64,000 nucleotides of DNA from Salminus brasiliensis (GCF_030463535.1 NC_132896.1:27443209-27507208), one strand, 5' to 3'. Shown: positions 1-12,140, counted from the stretch's first letter. Notes: a model not told the origin generated them from the letters alone. Translations and numbers: made by a program.

Positions 1-101
1 TGATGGGTTTGTGTATGTAGATTCACACAGGGCGCCAATATAACAGGCATTCGACGTCTGATATGACAGATTCTCAATATTGTTCATTTCTCATTTTCCA
101 G

Positions 102-172
102 AGCAAACTGTTCGGAGTACTTCCCCTTATTCGTCATCACACTTTGGGTGGCTGGACTTTTCCTCAGTCAAG
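102..172 (+). CDS. ltc4s: ltc4s coding exon 3
   Basis: 71-bp exon between acceptor ...ttttccag and donor gtaagc. One base completes a codon from the upstream exon, 23 codons follow and one base is left over. It covers the end of the loop with the NCSEYFP motif and most of the second membrane helix ([10 protein letters not shown]). Confidence 0.85.
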
Positions 173-2688
173 GTAAGCTTTGGGAAACTCAGGGACAGGG
201 GTAGAGTGGTGCTGCCGGACTGCAGGGTGTAGCTCATTTCTCAGATTTACATACAAACAAAACTTTGTGTGTAAGAAATGCAAAACACTACAAACTCCAC
301 CAACCTACGCAGCTCCTAAACAAGGCCCTAGTTACAGTTACAGCTCCACTGAGCCGGTTCATCAAATGGGAACACAGAAGCGCTGGAGGTCCTCATCTTT
401 AAGACCACTCACCGTACATGACTGAGACGTATACCTGAACTTTTGGTGTTACAGCGATGCAATGCTTTAATTGCAAAACAGGAAGTGAAGGCTTTATAAT
501 ATCTACAGCATTTTTATTATTTCCTCCCTAATTTCACCTCCTTAACTCTAGGCTTAGTTTGGATTATTTTGCTGCTGTGGTTTGATTAATAACTACAGTA
601 TTTTACTCACTGCTATAATGTATCCAATATCTACTATGAGATTTGTATTTATTAATGTATTAATTTTTTTATATATGCAATTACTAATAAATTTAAAAAT
701 TATATATATATAAATAATAAGTAATTGTTATTACTATGAATTATTCAGTTACTTCTAGTTATTCAATAACTTCTATGAATAAAAAGCCTCTACAATATAT
801 TTAGTAGCTACTATAATTTTCAGTCAAGCCAGAAAATCTGCACACCTCTTGAACCTTCTCCACATTGTATTATGTACAGATCTATTCTACAATTGACTGA
901 GTTCATTTTTTGCCTCAAACATCTACAAACATCTACAAACATCTACATCATCAGTTGTGTGAAAGTAAAAGTGAAAACAGGTTTTTAAAAATATGCCATT
1001 TTATTTTACTGACAGATATGCACACATCCTTAGCCTAATACTTGGTTGATGCACCTTTGGCAGCAATTACAGCTTCAAGGCATCCTGGGAAAGAGCTTGG
1101 CACACTTGTTTCTGGGCAATTTTGCCTGTTGCTCTTGGCATATCCCTGCAATCTCCGTCAGGTTGGATGAGGAGCGTCTGTACACGGCCATTTTCAGCTC
1201 CTTCCACAAATGTTCTGCTGGATTCAGGTCTGGGCTTTCTCTGAAGCCTCTCCTTTGTTCTCTTGGCTGTGTGCTCTGGGTCGTTGTCGTATTGGAAGGT
1301 AAACCTTTGCCCCAGTCTGAGGTCCAGAGAATTCCAGAGAAGGTCCTTGATGATGCTGTCATGATCCACGTCATGATGCTGCCACCACCATGCTTCACAG
1401 TAAGAATGGCTATAGCCAGGTGTTAGCCAAAAGTTCCATTTTGGTTTATTCAGACCAGAGAATCTCATTTCTCATGGTTTGAGAGGCCTCTAGGTGCTTT
1501 TTGGGAAATGCAAAGTGGGCTGGCAACTCTACTATAAGGGTGTGATTTGTGGAGTGCTGCCTGGATAGTTGATCTTCTAAAAGTTTCTCCTATCTCCACA
1601 AGGATACGCTGGAGCTCTGTCAGAGTCTCCCTCTAGTTCCTGCTCACCTCCCCGGCCAAGCCACGTCTTACCTGAATCGCTTGGTTTGACGGCGGTTCCG
1701 AGGGTCTTCTATGTATAAATGATGGTGGCCACTTTGCTCTTTGGGACCTGTAAAGCTGTGGCGATTCGTCTGTTCCCTTCTCCAGATCTATGCCTTGACC
1801 CAATTCTCTTTCTGAGGTCTGCAGATAATTCTTTTGACCTCATGGCTTTGTGCTCTGAAATGGCACGGTCAACGGTGGGACCTTATTTACGCAGGTGTTG
1901 GCAATCACCAGTCATGTCCAATCAATTGAATTTGTGGGTGTCATACCAAAGAGAGTGCACATGTGTACATGCTATTTTACATTTTTAATAAATTAGCACT
2001 AATGTCTAAAAGTAGAGGTCTGTTTACTGTAGAAATAGGAATCTGTGACTTAACAAAACTGTACATTTTCCGGTGACAATGACGAAGCTACAAAAAGGGG
2101 TGGGGCATTTTTTATTGGGAAAGCGTCCTCTTTGAAGATTGCTCCACCCTAATCTGAGATTGTACATCTGAGAGGTCATGTGATCACAGCTTGTGTTAAT
2201 AGTTTCATTAACATTCATGTATTGGAGAAAGACCCTCCGTACGTACAGCTTAGGGGTCCCACATTAGGCCAGTTCACTGTGGCTTCTTTGTCACTGTGGC
2301 TTCTTTGTCGTTAAAGGGTTATTTGAAGAACCAGATACATTTAGTTCTCCATCATCCAGAAGAACCATTTTAGCATTCAGATGGTTTGGAGTTGCCCTGG
2401 TTATATAAAGAACACAGGGTTTAAGGGACACACACACAGGGTTTAAGAGGTTAAGCAGAAGACACTGTGTTCCCCTATTATTATTTATACACTATCTGCC
2501 CCTTCCCTCCCCTCTTCTTCTCTTTGCTCTTCAAGCTCTGTCTGTGTTGCTCGGGCTCCTGTACCTGCATGGACGGTATCAGTACTTCCATGGATATTCC
2601 AGGTCTGCGCAGGGAAGGTAGGGGGCGCACTAGTTCACTGTCCTGAGGTCATGATGAGCCTTGGCTCTCCATCATTTTTTACACACTC

Positions 2689-2744
<56 letters not shown>

Positions 2745-2897
2745 AGGCTGGCTCCTCTGTACTTCAGTGCCAAGGTGCAGTGGGTGCTGATAGCTGCGGG
2801 GGGGTTGGGGGTGTTGTGCTGTATGAGTCGGTTGTATCTCGGGCTCGATCCGCTCTCATCACTGTTCCTCGTCCTGGGCCTCAGCCAGCTGGAGTAA
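102..2897 (+). CDS. ltc4s: leukotriene C4 synthase, 3' three coding exons (partial gene)
   Basis: LTC4S is a nuclear-envelope/ER membrane enzyme of the MAPEG family that joins glutathione to leukotriene A4 to make leukotriene C4. Three exons are visible: 102-172 (71 bp), 2536-2617 (82 bp) and 2747-2897. All have GT-AG borders, and the phases join without a break. The first encodes [20 protein letters not shown], which holds the Asn, Glu and Tyr of the family glutathione site. The second encodes [20 protein letters not shown] and continues YSRSAQG; its Arg and two Tyr match human Arg90, Tyr93 and Tyr97 by my alignment. The third begins [10 protein letters not shown]; its Arg, encoded across the exon junction, aligns with catalytic Arg104. 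The RSAQ-RLAPLY signature favours LTC4S over the paralogue MGST2. Exon sizes of 71 and 82 bp agree with what I recall for the human gene. Exons 1-2, including the start codon, lie upstream of the window. The last codons (LGLSQLE, then TAA) differ from the mammalian tail. Confidence 0.88.
173..2535 (+). other. ltc4s intron 3
   Basis: Intron between the 71-bp and 82-bp exons. Positions 173-820 are AT-rich with no recognisable gene; the short reading frames there lack splice context or similarity. A degraded Tc1-like element fills about 822-2015. The remaining 0.5 kb contains a fragment near 2305-2420 with pairs of AGAACC-type motifs typical of short fish DNA-transposon remnants. Confidence 0.8.
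822..2015 (-). mobile_element. degraded Tc1-like DNA transposon, antisense in ltc4s intron
   Basis: The plus strand matches the reverse complement of a well-known fish Tc1 family from its terminal region (about 822-1000) through the transposase. On the minus strand, transposase fragments appear in two different frames between about 1468 and 1067: [10 protein letters not shown], a DNDPEHTAK block holding one catalytic Asp, and [15 protein letters not shown] around the last catalytic acid. Frameshifts and stops separate them, so no intact DDE transposase remains. The end near 1900-2015 is eroded. It is an inert relic, and its limits are approximate by some tens of bases. Confidence 0.85.
2536..2617 (+). 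CDS. ltc4s: ltc4s coding exon 4
   Basis: 82-bp exon between acceptor ttcaag and donor gtaggg. It encodes the third helix and the R-Y-Q-Y-F-H-G-Y segment whose Arg and Tyr residues line the glutathione site in the family. It ends on AG, the first two bases of the Arg codon aligned with human Arg104. Confidence 0.87.
2692..2744 (+). repeat. (TC)n microsatellite forming the polypyrimidine tract of ltc4s exon 5
   Basis: About 50 bases of pure CT repeat run directly into tgtctcag, the acceptor of the last ltc4s exon (first exon base 2747). The repeat occupies exactly the place of the polypyrimidine tract. Confidence 0.9.
2747..2897 (+). CDS. ltc4s: ltc4s terminal coding exon (exon 5)
   Basis: Starts with the G that completes the Arg codon split from exon 4, then [19 protein letters not shown] and a hydrophobic fourth helix, ending at TAA 2895-2897. 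A plausible poly(A) signal (AATAAA, 3124-3129) lies 227 bp after the stop. Confidence 0.87.
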
Positions 2898-3073
2898 AGG
2901 CGGGAGGTAGACCAAGATGAAGAAGCTCACTTGCTTTGTTCACAACCAGCTTTGCTTAATGAAAGCCCACCATTATCATACCCACTTTCTCTCTCTGTGT
3001 GTGTGTGTGTGTTTGTTTTTTGCTACATCCCCACAGCCCAAACATCCCTGGAATGTTGTTTATATATATGTAC

Positions 3074-3110
<37 letters not shown>

Positions 3111-3112
3111 TA
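2898..3112 (+). other. ltc4s 3' UTR with GT and TA microsatellites
   Basis: Presumed 3' untranslated sequence after the ltc4s stop. It holds a short GT run (about 2996-3011) and a TA run (about 3075-3106). The reading frames here are translations of the simple repeats. Confidence 0.5.
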
Positions 3113-3542
3113 TACAGCTCTGTAATAAATGAAGACACCACCCTACATTATCAGTTTCTCTGGTTTTACTATTTATAGGCAATGTGTTTTAGGGAAATGA
3201 ACATTTGAGTTGTATTTCATAAACTATGGACAACATTTTCCCTAAACTATTATAATAATTATAATGCAAAGAAGATATTATTCAAATTTAAACACAGTAC
3301 TAATATTTGAACTTTCAGAAATCACTATAGAGAAATAATCCTGACTGCCACAGCTCTCATGTCTTGGCCGGCTCTCCACTAGTCTTTCGCATTGCTGTTG
3401 GGACTTTATGCCAAATCATAGTCTGCAAATTCAGGTCACTCAGCTTTGTTTGATCAAAGGCCTGGAATAAAACGGCTGCCGCACACGTATGGAAATTTAA
3501 GAAAAAAAGTTAAGTGGTCTCTTAGTTTTTTCCAGAGCTGTA
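3113..3542 (-). mobile_element. internally deleted Tc1-like element with TACAGCTCTG terminal repeats
   Basis: Both ends carry the same inverted sequence: TACAGCTCTG at 3113 and its complement CAGAGCTGTA ending at 3542. The left interior (AATGAAGACACC...) and the segment around 3350-3430 match the 3' part of a common fish Tc1 family from memory. Nearly all of the transposase is missing, so it is a non-autonomous deletion derivative. Its left end carries an AATAAA at 3124-3129. Confidence 0.8.
3124..3129 (+). promoter_or_regulatory. candidate poly(A) signal of ltc4s
   Basis: First AATAAA after the ltc4s stop codon, 227 bp downstream. It lies inside the end of the Tc1-like element, so the transposon may supply the signal. 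No transcript data support it. Confidence 0.35.
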
Positions 3543-3787
3543 TTTATATTTTTTTGCTTAATTTTAGCTGATTGGCTGTTTGTTAATACAAAACTGTACA
3601 GTAAGAACACAAACTACACAAATACACAAAATAAGGCCATTCATTCAGCTTTAATTTAATCCAATAAAACTGATTAAAAATAAATCATGTTTCTGTTTGT
3701 TTTAAAAAAGTTGTTGACAGAAATCGCTTTCTGAAAAAGTAAAGGTGCTACAGGGGGTCTTTGAGCTAAACAAGTCACACTTTTGAT

Positions 3788-4100
3788 TCCTAATGCGCTG
3801 CCACTTTGGCCCGGGGGGTCGCAAGTTCGAATCCCGAGCTGTGCTGCTTTGCCATCAGCGGCCGGAGCCTAAGAGAGCGCAATTGGCCGTGCTCTCTCCG
3901 GGTGGCTAGATGGCGCACTCTCCCCTCAGCACTCTTAAGCGATATTGGCCGGCAGAGGCATCTGTTAGCTGGTGCGGTGGAGCTGGGGACCCGGTGCTTT
4001 CCTCTGAGGGCGTTAACCTGGGCAAAAAGTGGTGACTGGATTTGCAGTCCTTACCCTCCTAGTGTCGGGAGCATTGCTACTGCTAGGGGGAGCTACAAAC
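3788..4100 (+). mobile_element. tRNA-derived SINE, family S1 (copy 1)
   Basis: Begins with a tRNA-like head (GCGCTGCCACTTTGGC..., B-box-like GGTCGCAAGTTCGAATCCC) and continues with the shared body GCCATCAGC..GGCCGGAGC, GAGCGCAATTGGCCGTGCTC and GTTAGCTGG. Five copies occur in this window (also about 11545, 14893, 19411 and 35243). This is the clearest RNA polymerase III B box among them. Confidence 0.75.
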
Positions 4101-6520
4101 ACAAACAACATGTTTCAAACAAGTTTTAGGGTTCATTCTGGAATCATGTGAAGTTTCTTTGACCCTCCTGTTGTGTTTCAGTCTAATTTGGCCGATTGGA
4201 GTTTTCTCTATCATGCTTCTCTAAAGTACCATCCTCTAAGGAACCCATTTTCACCACTAAGGGGCACCACAGCCCATGGCAATAAACTCCTTGCTCAGTC
4301 CTCATTCCTAGTACAATGGCCTTTAATTAGTCTTCACCACACCACCTTTCTGAAATAAGTTTTGGGAAGCTTGAAGTGAAAACTACTGAATGTAACCCAC
4401 TGCTTTGCAGACATGCCAGCGTTGGAGTGGAAATACACTGGCAATCAAAACTGCTCAGCTGTACACATCTCATCTACTGATGGGCAGCAGCTGTTTCGGG
4501 TTTGTTTGAAGGATCCAACCCTTCCAATGTTGTGATATTCCAACAAGTTGATGTTTAAGATGCTACAACAGTCCATCAAGTGATGGAGTGAGCTCAGGAG
4601 TGAGGGCATACACACAGGGCCCAGCCCATTCCCTTCACTCATATTCCAATCACCCACTGTACTGCAAGCTCTTGAAAGGGGCCATCAGTGCTGAATTAAG
4701 TCCACAATATTTCTTTGTTAAATCTTAAAGATTAAATTGTGCAAAAATGTAGAAAAATCAGTGGAATTCCTTTTTAAGAAACCATTAAGAGTCAGTGATG
4801 AAGACCATAGGGCCTACAAAAGACAGACTGACTCCCTAAGTTGTGTTTAGATTTTTGATGGTGTGTATCGCTGATTATTACAATGAACATGTGAATATGT
4901 GAAAGTTAGGAAGCCTCATGAAACTGTTGTCTGGAATATTTTGAATAAGTATTTGATTTTCAGTGCTGAGAGATGAAGGTGATTTAACTCAACTTAAGAA
5001 ACCAATCTATAGTAAAATGTCATTTTCCTGTCAATTTTCCTGTGAGGAGAAAGTTAGAACACCCCCTCATTTGTTACTCCTTCATATGTCTAAAATTAGA
5101 ATCAGGTGCTGTACGTCAGCTGCAGATGATTAGTATATAGAGAGTATTCTGGAGGAGCCTGTCTTGTCTTGTTGTTGAGCCAGTCCAAATCCAACCCAAA
5201 TCTTTGGTATAACTAGACTGTATCCAGATTAGGGCTGAACAATATATCGTTTCAGCATCAGGGCGGGCAAGTCTGCACGGTTCATCTTTTTCCATGACAG
5301 ATCTACAGAGGCAGATTATTGCCAGATTATTGCCACGTTTTTATTTTACTTCAGTCTTGGACACACAGAGCACATTATTCATTTCACGACATGTTGGATC
5401 AATGACTTCTGGTGAAATCTGGCAAAAATTCCATTTTTAATATTGCAATGTTAATAATCGTTTCCAATATTGTGGAACTCCAGACAGCAATGAAATCAGA
5501 TTTAGATTCAAATCAGATCGAAAACCACTTGTAGGTGGTTTAAACCTGTACAGAACCTGTACAGAAGCGGCTCAGTCTAGATGTCTTTTACAGCACTCGC
5601 AACGCAACAGACAGCGACCATGTCAAATCCAGAGAGACAGAAGTGCAGGGATCCAAGAATGTCATTAGTACAGCAACTCATGCAGAAAGGTTTGTGAATG
5701 TCGTGACACAAACTCTGATCTCACTTGTAAATAACAGTCAGCGGACAGTCATCTCACCACATCTGATCTTGCCGTCAGTCTGAACACAGCGTTAATCTAG
5801 TTGGTCCAACACCACCCAGCTGTTGGTGTCAGAGAGCAGTAGATGATTTAAGGGATCAATCAATTGAGGTTATTTCAGCATTTTTATCACTGTTTTGTTA
5901 AATCAATAATGCTCTTTGTTTTTGCAATGAAAAATATCTAGAGATATTGTTTGAAAGACAATTTCAATTCTGACTGTTAAATAAATGTCCATATTTCTTC
6001 ATGAAGAGCTACATATTTATTACCTCCTCAACAGCCTACACTGATCTAAAAGAGGGTTTTTCAGTCATTACAAAGTTCTAACTCCAGGAAGTGCATCTTT
6101 TCCCAACAGCTCTTTTAGGTTTCATCTTCTTCCAAGTCAAGTGAAGCAGTTGCACATCTTGTGCACGTCTGCTCTTTGGTTGGCGATTTGTGTAAAAAAG
6201 TAGGGTGGTGGAACATCTGGCTGTTTTTGAGGGGAAACTGGGGGGAAATAAAGGCTTCCACATGGGATAAAAGGAGAGAAAGAACTTCACATATGTGACT
6301 CGGTTGACACTGTCCACCAACAAACCAAGAAAAGTGGGGTCTCATCCTTCCCATGTCGTTTATATGTAGAATATTTAGTGGAATGTTCTTCAACAACGTG
6401 AAGTTCAAGAACCTTGTGAGTTGAACCTACAGGTGAAGCAGACTATGAAACACTGGGTAAATCCACAGTTTGGAAGGAATCATCCAGTTAAAACTATCAT
6501 TAGTGAATGTTTTTTTAGAC
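4101..6520. other. intergenic, no gene seen
   Basis: 2.4 kb without a supportable exon. The open frames (for example 4445-4657 and 6115-6408 on the minus strand) show no domain, no coding-like composition and no splice structure. The sequence around 5040-5200 and 5240-5530 looks like old transposon fragments, but I could not assign a family. Confidence 0.6.
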
Positions 6521-6882
6521 ACACTGTGTGTCCAAAAGTTTGCAGACAACTTTTTTCCATCCATCATTTCTTCTATAATCAAGGCTATTAACAGCCTCTA
6601 CGCTTGTCTACAGGCCCTACACTAGATGTTGTAATGTTGCTGTAAGGATTTGATTGGATTAAGCCACAAGAGAATTAGTGAGATCAGGCAGATGATTAGT
6701 TTTGGATCACAAACTCTACTATAGCTCATTTGGATGAAGCTCCATTAATTTAGAGAATTCAGTTCTACAGCTCCACAGCCTAATGCTGGGGCCCTTATAC
6801 TCCTATAACTGAAGCTTGGCATTGGTCGTGGTGACGTAAGGCTCATGAGAAACGGCTCCAGAGTGTCCTGTTCTACACTGTT
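6521..6882 (+). mobile_element. MITE family B, truncated copy
   Basis: Starts with a terminal repeat ACACTGTGTGTCCAAAAGTT and shares its interior (GTAAGGATTTGATTGGATTAAGCCACAAG; AGCTCCACAGCCTAATGCTG) with the fuller copy at 52188-52616. The right terminal repeat is missing. Confidence 0.65.
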
Positions 6883-6895
6883 AAAAGTATTCCTT

Positions 6896-7053
6896 GAACA
6901 ACTTTTAGGGGTTCTTTCATTTGAAACTGTGGAGGACCCTCTTAAGGTGCTTTGAGGAAGTTTTTTTTTTTTGAAGAAAAGGATTAGTTGAAGGTTTTCC
7001 AAAGCACCTTAAGCACTTCCACAGTTTTAACTGAAGAACCCCTAAAAGTTCCT
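6896..7053. mobile_element. fold-back element with ~60-bp inverted arms
   Basis: The left arm (CTTTTAGGGGTTCTTTC...AACTGTGGA...TTAAGGTGCTTTG) is repeated in inverted form on the right (CAAAGCACCTTAAGC...CCACAGTTTTAACTGAAGAACCCC). A T-rich loop separates the arms. This is a short hairpin MITE directly next to the family B copy. Confidence 0.75.
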
Positions 7054-9105
7054 CATACTGTATACTGTGTCCTATACTATAGTGTGTGTGTGTGTGTATA
7101 TATGATAGTATCCTGGTGGGTAGAAGGGGTGTCTGCATAGTTTTGGGCTGTACTTAATCAGTTCTAATCAATCACAATTTTCTTTACTGTATATTCTGAG
7201 AAGGATGTGGCTAAATCCATGGTTAAACACACAAGAACTGTCTGGCATCCTTTACTTCCAGATTTCTGCCAGCTGTCCTGCTCAGGGCTAACATGGAGGA
7301 AATTAAACTCTAAACTGATTCCACAACAAAGAACTTCAACAGATAGAGGGAATCAGACGTAACCCCAAAACCTCTCTCAACCCACTCAATCCTTTTCAGA
7401 AGTTTGTTCTTTGGTTTGGCAGATGCTAGGCTAACGTTGATTACAAACACTATGTCTAAACTGGCACTAATCTCATCAGTACTCACCTAAGCACTGTCCA
7501 GAGAGTATTCCTGCCTTGTAATCAGTGATTCCATGTAGACCTCGGACCTGCAACCCAGAACTAGAAGAAACAAATAATATCATATCAGCTGGTAAAAATA
7601 TCAGTGTCAGTATTGAAAAAAGGAAATGGGGGCTTTGTAATCTCTAATTTCCTCCACTGCATGCCACTGTTGTCTTCATGAGATGAGAATATAAAACCCA
7701 GAAGCATGACAAGTTCAAATCTCACTTGCAGAAAACTCAGGGCAGTTCAGAAGACATTCCAGTTTGGCTTATCACCTTAAAAGATGTTATCAAGGGAGTC
7801 CTCTGTTATCTCAAGCTTACTTAAATCTAATCTTGGACATGTGGAAATGGGTCAGAATAGATAGTCTGTCTGTCTGTCTTTAACAGGATGAAGAAAATGT
7901 GGCCTAGAATGAGTCAATTTACCTGGAATGTAGCCTTACATTAAGTGAAAGCATTTGCTGAAAATAGCTCTGAAAATGTGACTCTCTGAGGAAGTAAGAT
8001 GTCAAAGCACAGAATTAGACTCTTCTGCTGAACTCTTCGCTGTGTTGTGCTGCTGTATCGACACTGCCCATCAAAAACAACAGTATTGAATTAGCTTAGT
8101 ATTTTGCATAACATTACATAACATTAAAACCACAGGTGACAACTTTGGTTATCTTTAGCTACAGTGGCATCTGTCGAGGGGTGGATATATCAGGCAGCGA
8201 GTGAACAGTCAGTTCTTGAAGGTAATGTGATGTTTTAAAAGCAGGAAAAATGGATGAGCTTAAGAATCTGAGCCACTTTGACAAATAGCAGCCAACAGGG
8301 CCATGGGTGCCCAAGACGCATTGATCCATGAAGGCCCCACACAACCTCACAACTTACAGGACTTAAAGGATCTGCTGCTAAAATCTTAGTGCCAGATACC
8401 ACACAGGATAGCATTAGTGGTCTTGAGGAGTGCATGCCTTGAGGGATCAGCGATATTATGGTAGGATATGAGGGCCTACAGGGCTGATCAATGTATGTCG
8501 AGTAGTACTATTCCTTACGTATTTTATTATCTTGTTATGATGCCATCATTCAGCAGCAGTGAAACTGTGTTTAAACAACATCTGAGCTGAAATTTCTGTG
8601 GAAATCTGTCAAATTATTCTTCAGGCAAAATCTGCTCTTCACACCAAGCAAGAGACTTTCCACGCTGTGCTCTGCATTATACGGCAACAGTATTAGCAGG
8701 AAGGAACATGACCTTTGCAGGTATTTAGACAAATCCACTTCACTGAAGATGATTAAAATATTCAAATATTGGCATTTCTTAATTAGCAATGTAAAGTGGC
8801 TAGTTATTATCATGTCTAAGGTACTATAATATCCAGCTGGAGAAATGTTAATGGTGGTGTCTATGTGTAATTTTCCACGTACACTGTCTCTGTTAAGGCT
8901 TCCGGATGTTTTTTATAGCCATCATTAGCTGTTGAGTTGACTTATCTACTGATAGCCCCTGGTATTAATCAAGGGAAGAGTCTGGAGGAAGTTTGTGCTT
9001 CCTGTTCACTGAATCACTGGAAGGAGTATTCATTCATATTGGCGACTCTGTATCTAGTAGGGATGTAAACAAATCCAATCTGATTACATTATTCATATAT
9101 CTATG

Positions 9106-9150
<45 letters not shown>

Positions 9151-9195
9151 TATATAAAATATTATAACCATCTATATAATAGTGGGAATAACCAC
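7054..9195. other. intergenic, no gene seen
   Basis: 2.1 kb without recognisable coding sequence. It includes a GT run near 7083-7100 and a TA microsatellite at 9109-9147. The minus-strand frames at 8159-8435 and 8571-8813 are unsupported. Confidence 0.6.
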
Positions 9196-9665
9196 CCTTG
9201 GCTCAGATGACACTAGCGAGGTGCCGTGGCACAGACTTTATTAGGTGATGGAAGGTGTTCATTAGAGAGGTCAACTGGTCCACAGTGGTACGTCGATTAA
9301 AAAAATGAGACAGAATCCCCTAAAAATCCCCCCAAAATTGCAGTTTTCTAAATCAAGGATAGTCATAATATTCTGATAAGACTGTGAGGGTGGGCGAATG
9401 GTGGTAACATCTTAGAAACCGAACACTTCTCCAGAGTCACTGTAGTGAAGGTGTATCGATAATGGACTTCTTGCACACTGAGTGCCTACTAACGGCGCAA
9501 CAGTGGTGCCCCGCGGCCCACTGATGCCAAAGGGGAACGGTGACTGCGGTGAGTGGCACAGAGAAATGCATGCGTCACTGTTGAGTAGCTAACTTCTATA
9601 ATGAACACCTTCCGTCACCTGATACAGTGCATGCTACAACGTCTTGCTAGTCTCATCCAAGCTTA
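9196..9665. mobile_element. MITE with ~75-bp imperfect terminal inverted repeats
   Basis: The left segment 9196-9280 (CAGATGACACTAGC... GGTGATGGAAGGTGTTCATTA) is the reverse complement of the right segment 9590-9665 (TAATGAACACCTTCCGTCACC... GCTAGTCTCATCC). The interior of about 310 bp has no reading frame. Superfamily unknown. Confidence 0.65.
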
Positions 9666-11544
9666 ACTTTCAATGGAAGTCAATATAAAAGTAAATGTAA
9701 AGCCAGACAGCAATAATTTTTTTTTTTTAATGGCATTGGGTTTATATCTAGGCCACTATAAAAAAAATCGTCTTTTGTCTAGTTGGTCTGTTTGTCAAGG
9801 CTTTTCCGTTCTCCTGTATTTAGCTTGACCTTGTCTCACATCTAAAGGGAGGGGTGGGTTTAAAGGTGGTTTTCTTCACACAGTGTCGTTATTGTGCGAC
9901 TCAAGGATGGGCTATCTAGGTCAGCCGTGCAGAGATGTATCAGATTAACTCTGTGCCAGCTGGCTAATTCGATGTTAGGCGTTTGACTCTGTAGGTGTTT
10001 TTGTGGGTTTCGTGGCGTGTTTACATGATCAGTCTCCAGCCGAGGATGTTTATCCCTCTGAAAGGGAACCTGATGATTACCTCGGAATAAAGCTGGAACG
10101 CACGCCGGGGAGCCATGAATTGAAAGGGCATGGACACTTCATGGGCCTCAAAATTTTTGAAACCTTTACAATTTTAATCTCTTTAAAATCACCTTGGCAA
10201 AGAAAAAATGACAACAAAATGTCACATCACTGAGTCATATTTGAGGCAGAATTTCAGAACAGTACAGTAAACAACAGGGTACATGCAGTAAATGAACTAG
10301 TCCAGAAACAAGCAGCAGTGTGTGTGTGATTGCAAAAACTAGAGCTGGTGCGAGCCAGTCCAAGCTGTTCAGTCCAAGTGTTTATGTGCTGATATTCATC
10401 ATGCATGGCTGGTTGTACAAATGGACGAATGACTAGACACAATATATCATTTACAATATGTGCACACAGTCTGTAAGGTGAACTGATGGTGCACACAGTG
10501 ACCCTGTTTATACCTGGTCACTTCATGCATCTTGAGTGTCAGGATTACATTTAGATAAGGCAGAGCCACATTAAAAAGCAAGTGTTAATGCACACAAGAC
10601 TCATTAAAACCAGATACAAATCCGTTCACTCGAACCACTTCAGGAGGTGGTCTGAGACGCATTAGAGTCAAATGTCACAGCAGTGTGAACGCCTCCTTCT
10701 CTCCAAGACACATTCAACAACCAAATCCTCTCCCAGTCCAACCAAAACACCAGTAATATTTCTACACAAAGAGTAAATATGCATATTCTGTCCTGCACAG
10801 TGATCAGATTTTTAGACAAACTAACCGGAAATGCACTTATTTACCAAGTGTAAAAACAGAGAGCCAAAAGGATACATAGACTGGTTCTATTTTAGTTATT
10901 GAGCAGCTACATGTTGCTTATGTGAGCAGTACCCAAGATTGGGACCTCCCAGTTTACACTGAGATGGGAGAAAAAAAATGTGAAATATGTAAGTAATGTT
11001 TAGATTTTTTTAGAATAGTTAATCGTTGGGCATAAAAAAGACAGATTTATTTTATTGGTGGTTCAGGGCTAAAGATCTAGCCTGCCACACAAAAGGCCTG
11101 GGTCTAATTCCCAGGCCAATGCAGAGATTGGCAGCTTTTAGGTAGCAATGTTGGACTAGGCCGTTAGCTGAAGAGCTAATGCTGCAGTAGTCAGCGTGTC
11201 TGTGTTTGTGGGTGGAGCTTCTGAAGGAGGACTGAGAGATTAGTATTTGTTTTGCTGTTGAGTTCAAATATGTTGATGTTGATGTCTTTTCAGCCTAAAT
11301 TGAGCTTAACATTAGAGAAAGTGAAATGTTGTCACAGCAAAACTGTAGATTACCAGGATGAATAGACTGTATTTGGGTCATTTATGACCTTTAGGATAAG
11401 GGGTGTACAGAATGTTAAGACTACACAAGGGCTACTGAAAACAACATCACGCTACTATCATATTTAGGTGTGCTGAATCTGAACTGTTAGGATGGGGAGC
11501 CCCGACACGTAAATCTTCCAATATTCTCAAAATCTTAAGCTTCA
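9666..11544. other. intergenic, no gene seen
   Basis: 1.9 kb with no exon, RNA gene or clear repeat. A short frame at 10003-10233 has no similarity I recognise and no coding context. Confidence 0.6.
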
Positions 11545-11760
11545 AGTGGTTGAGTGGTCCAGCGCAATAAGAAGCTATGACCAGAGGATCCCTGGTTCCA
11601 ATCCCAATCGTGCTGCTAGCCATCAGCAGCTGGGCCCCCAATTGGCCTTGCTCTTTCCAGGGTGGGTAGACGCACTTTCTCCCCACATCAGTCCAGTGCA
11701 ATGCTGGCCGGCACTGGCTGGCACTTGCGTCTGCTGGCCGATGCATCACACATCAATCAC
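11545..11760 (+). mobile_element. tRNA-derived SINE, family S1 (copy 2)
   Basis: Head GGTTGAGTGGTCCAGCGCAA and B-box-like GGTTCCAATCCC, then CATCAGCAGCTGGG, CAATTGGCCTTGCTCT, CCCCACATCAGTCCAGTG and CTGCTGGCCGATGCAT as in the copy at 19411. The 3' part is missing. Confidence 0.7.
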
Positions 11761-12085
11761 TGTCCTCTCTTTAACCCAAAGCCACTTTTAAGTGCCAGCG
11801 GCGCACCACCGAAGAGCCGCTTTGTCAGCAAAAATCTAAAATACTGATCAATAACACATGAGGTGTGGTGAAACAACACTTGTTTTGCTGACTCCCTCTC
11901 TCCTCTTCCTCTCTGTTTTAACAGGCCCTCACACACTCCTGCTCTATTGCCCCGTCCTCCCTTTTCCTCTCCTGCTGCCTCGCAGGGTTATTACTCTGTG
12001 TTCTGATCATTTGTGGTGTGAACTGTGTGGGTACACTGTAATGATGCTCTAGGGTCTCTGTGTTTGTGGTAGGATTGTGTCTGTT

Positions 12086-12140
<55 letters not shown>

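Noticed and set aside
1046-1426. 126-residue plus-strand frame in the ltc4s intron
   Set aside because: It is the antisense shadow of a degraded Tc1 transposase.
3788-4100. tRNA-like B box considered as a tRNA gene
   Set aside because: No cloverleaf can be formed, and the sequence belongs to a five-copy SINE family.
6896-7053. Long hairpin considered as a microRNA precursor
   Set aside because: Arms of about 60 bp with transposon-like repeated sequence fit a fold-back MITE better; no supporting small-RNA evidence.
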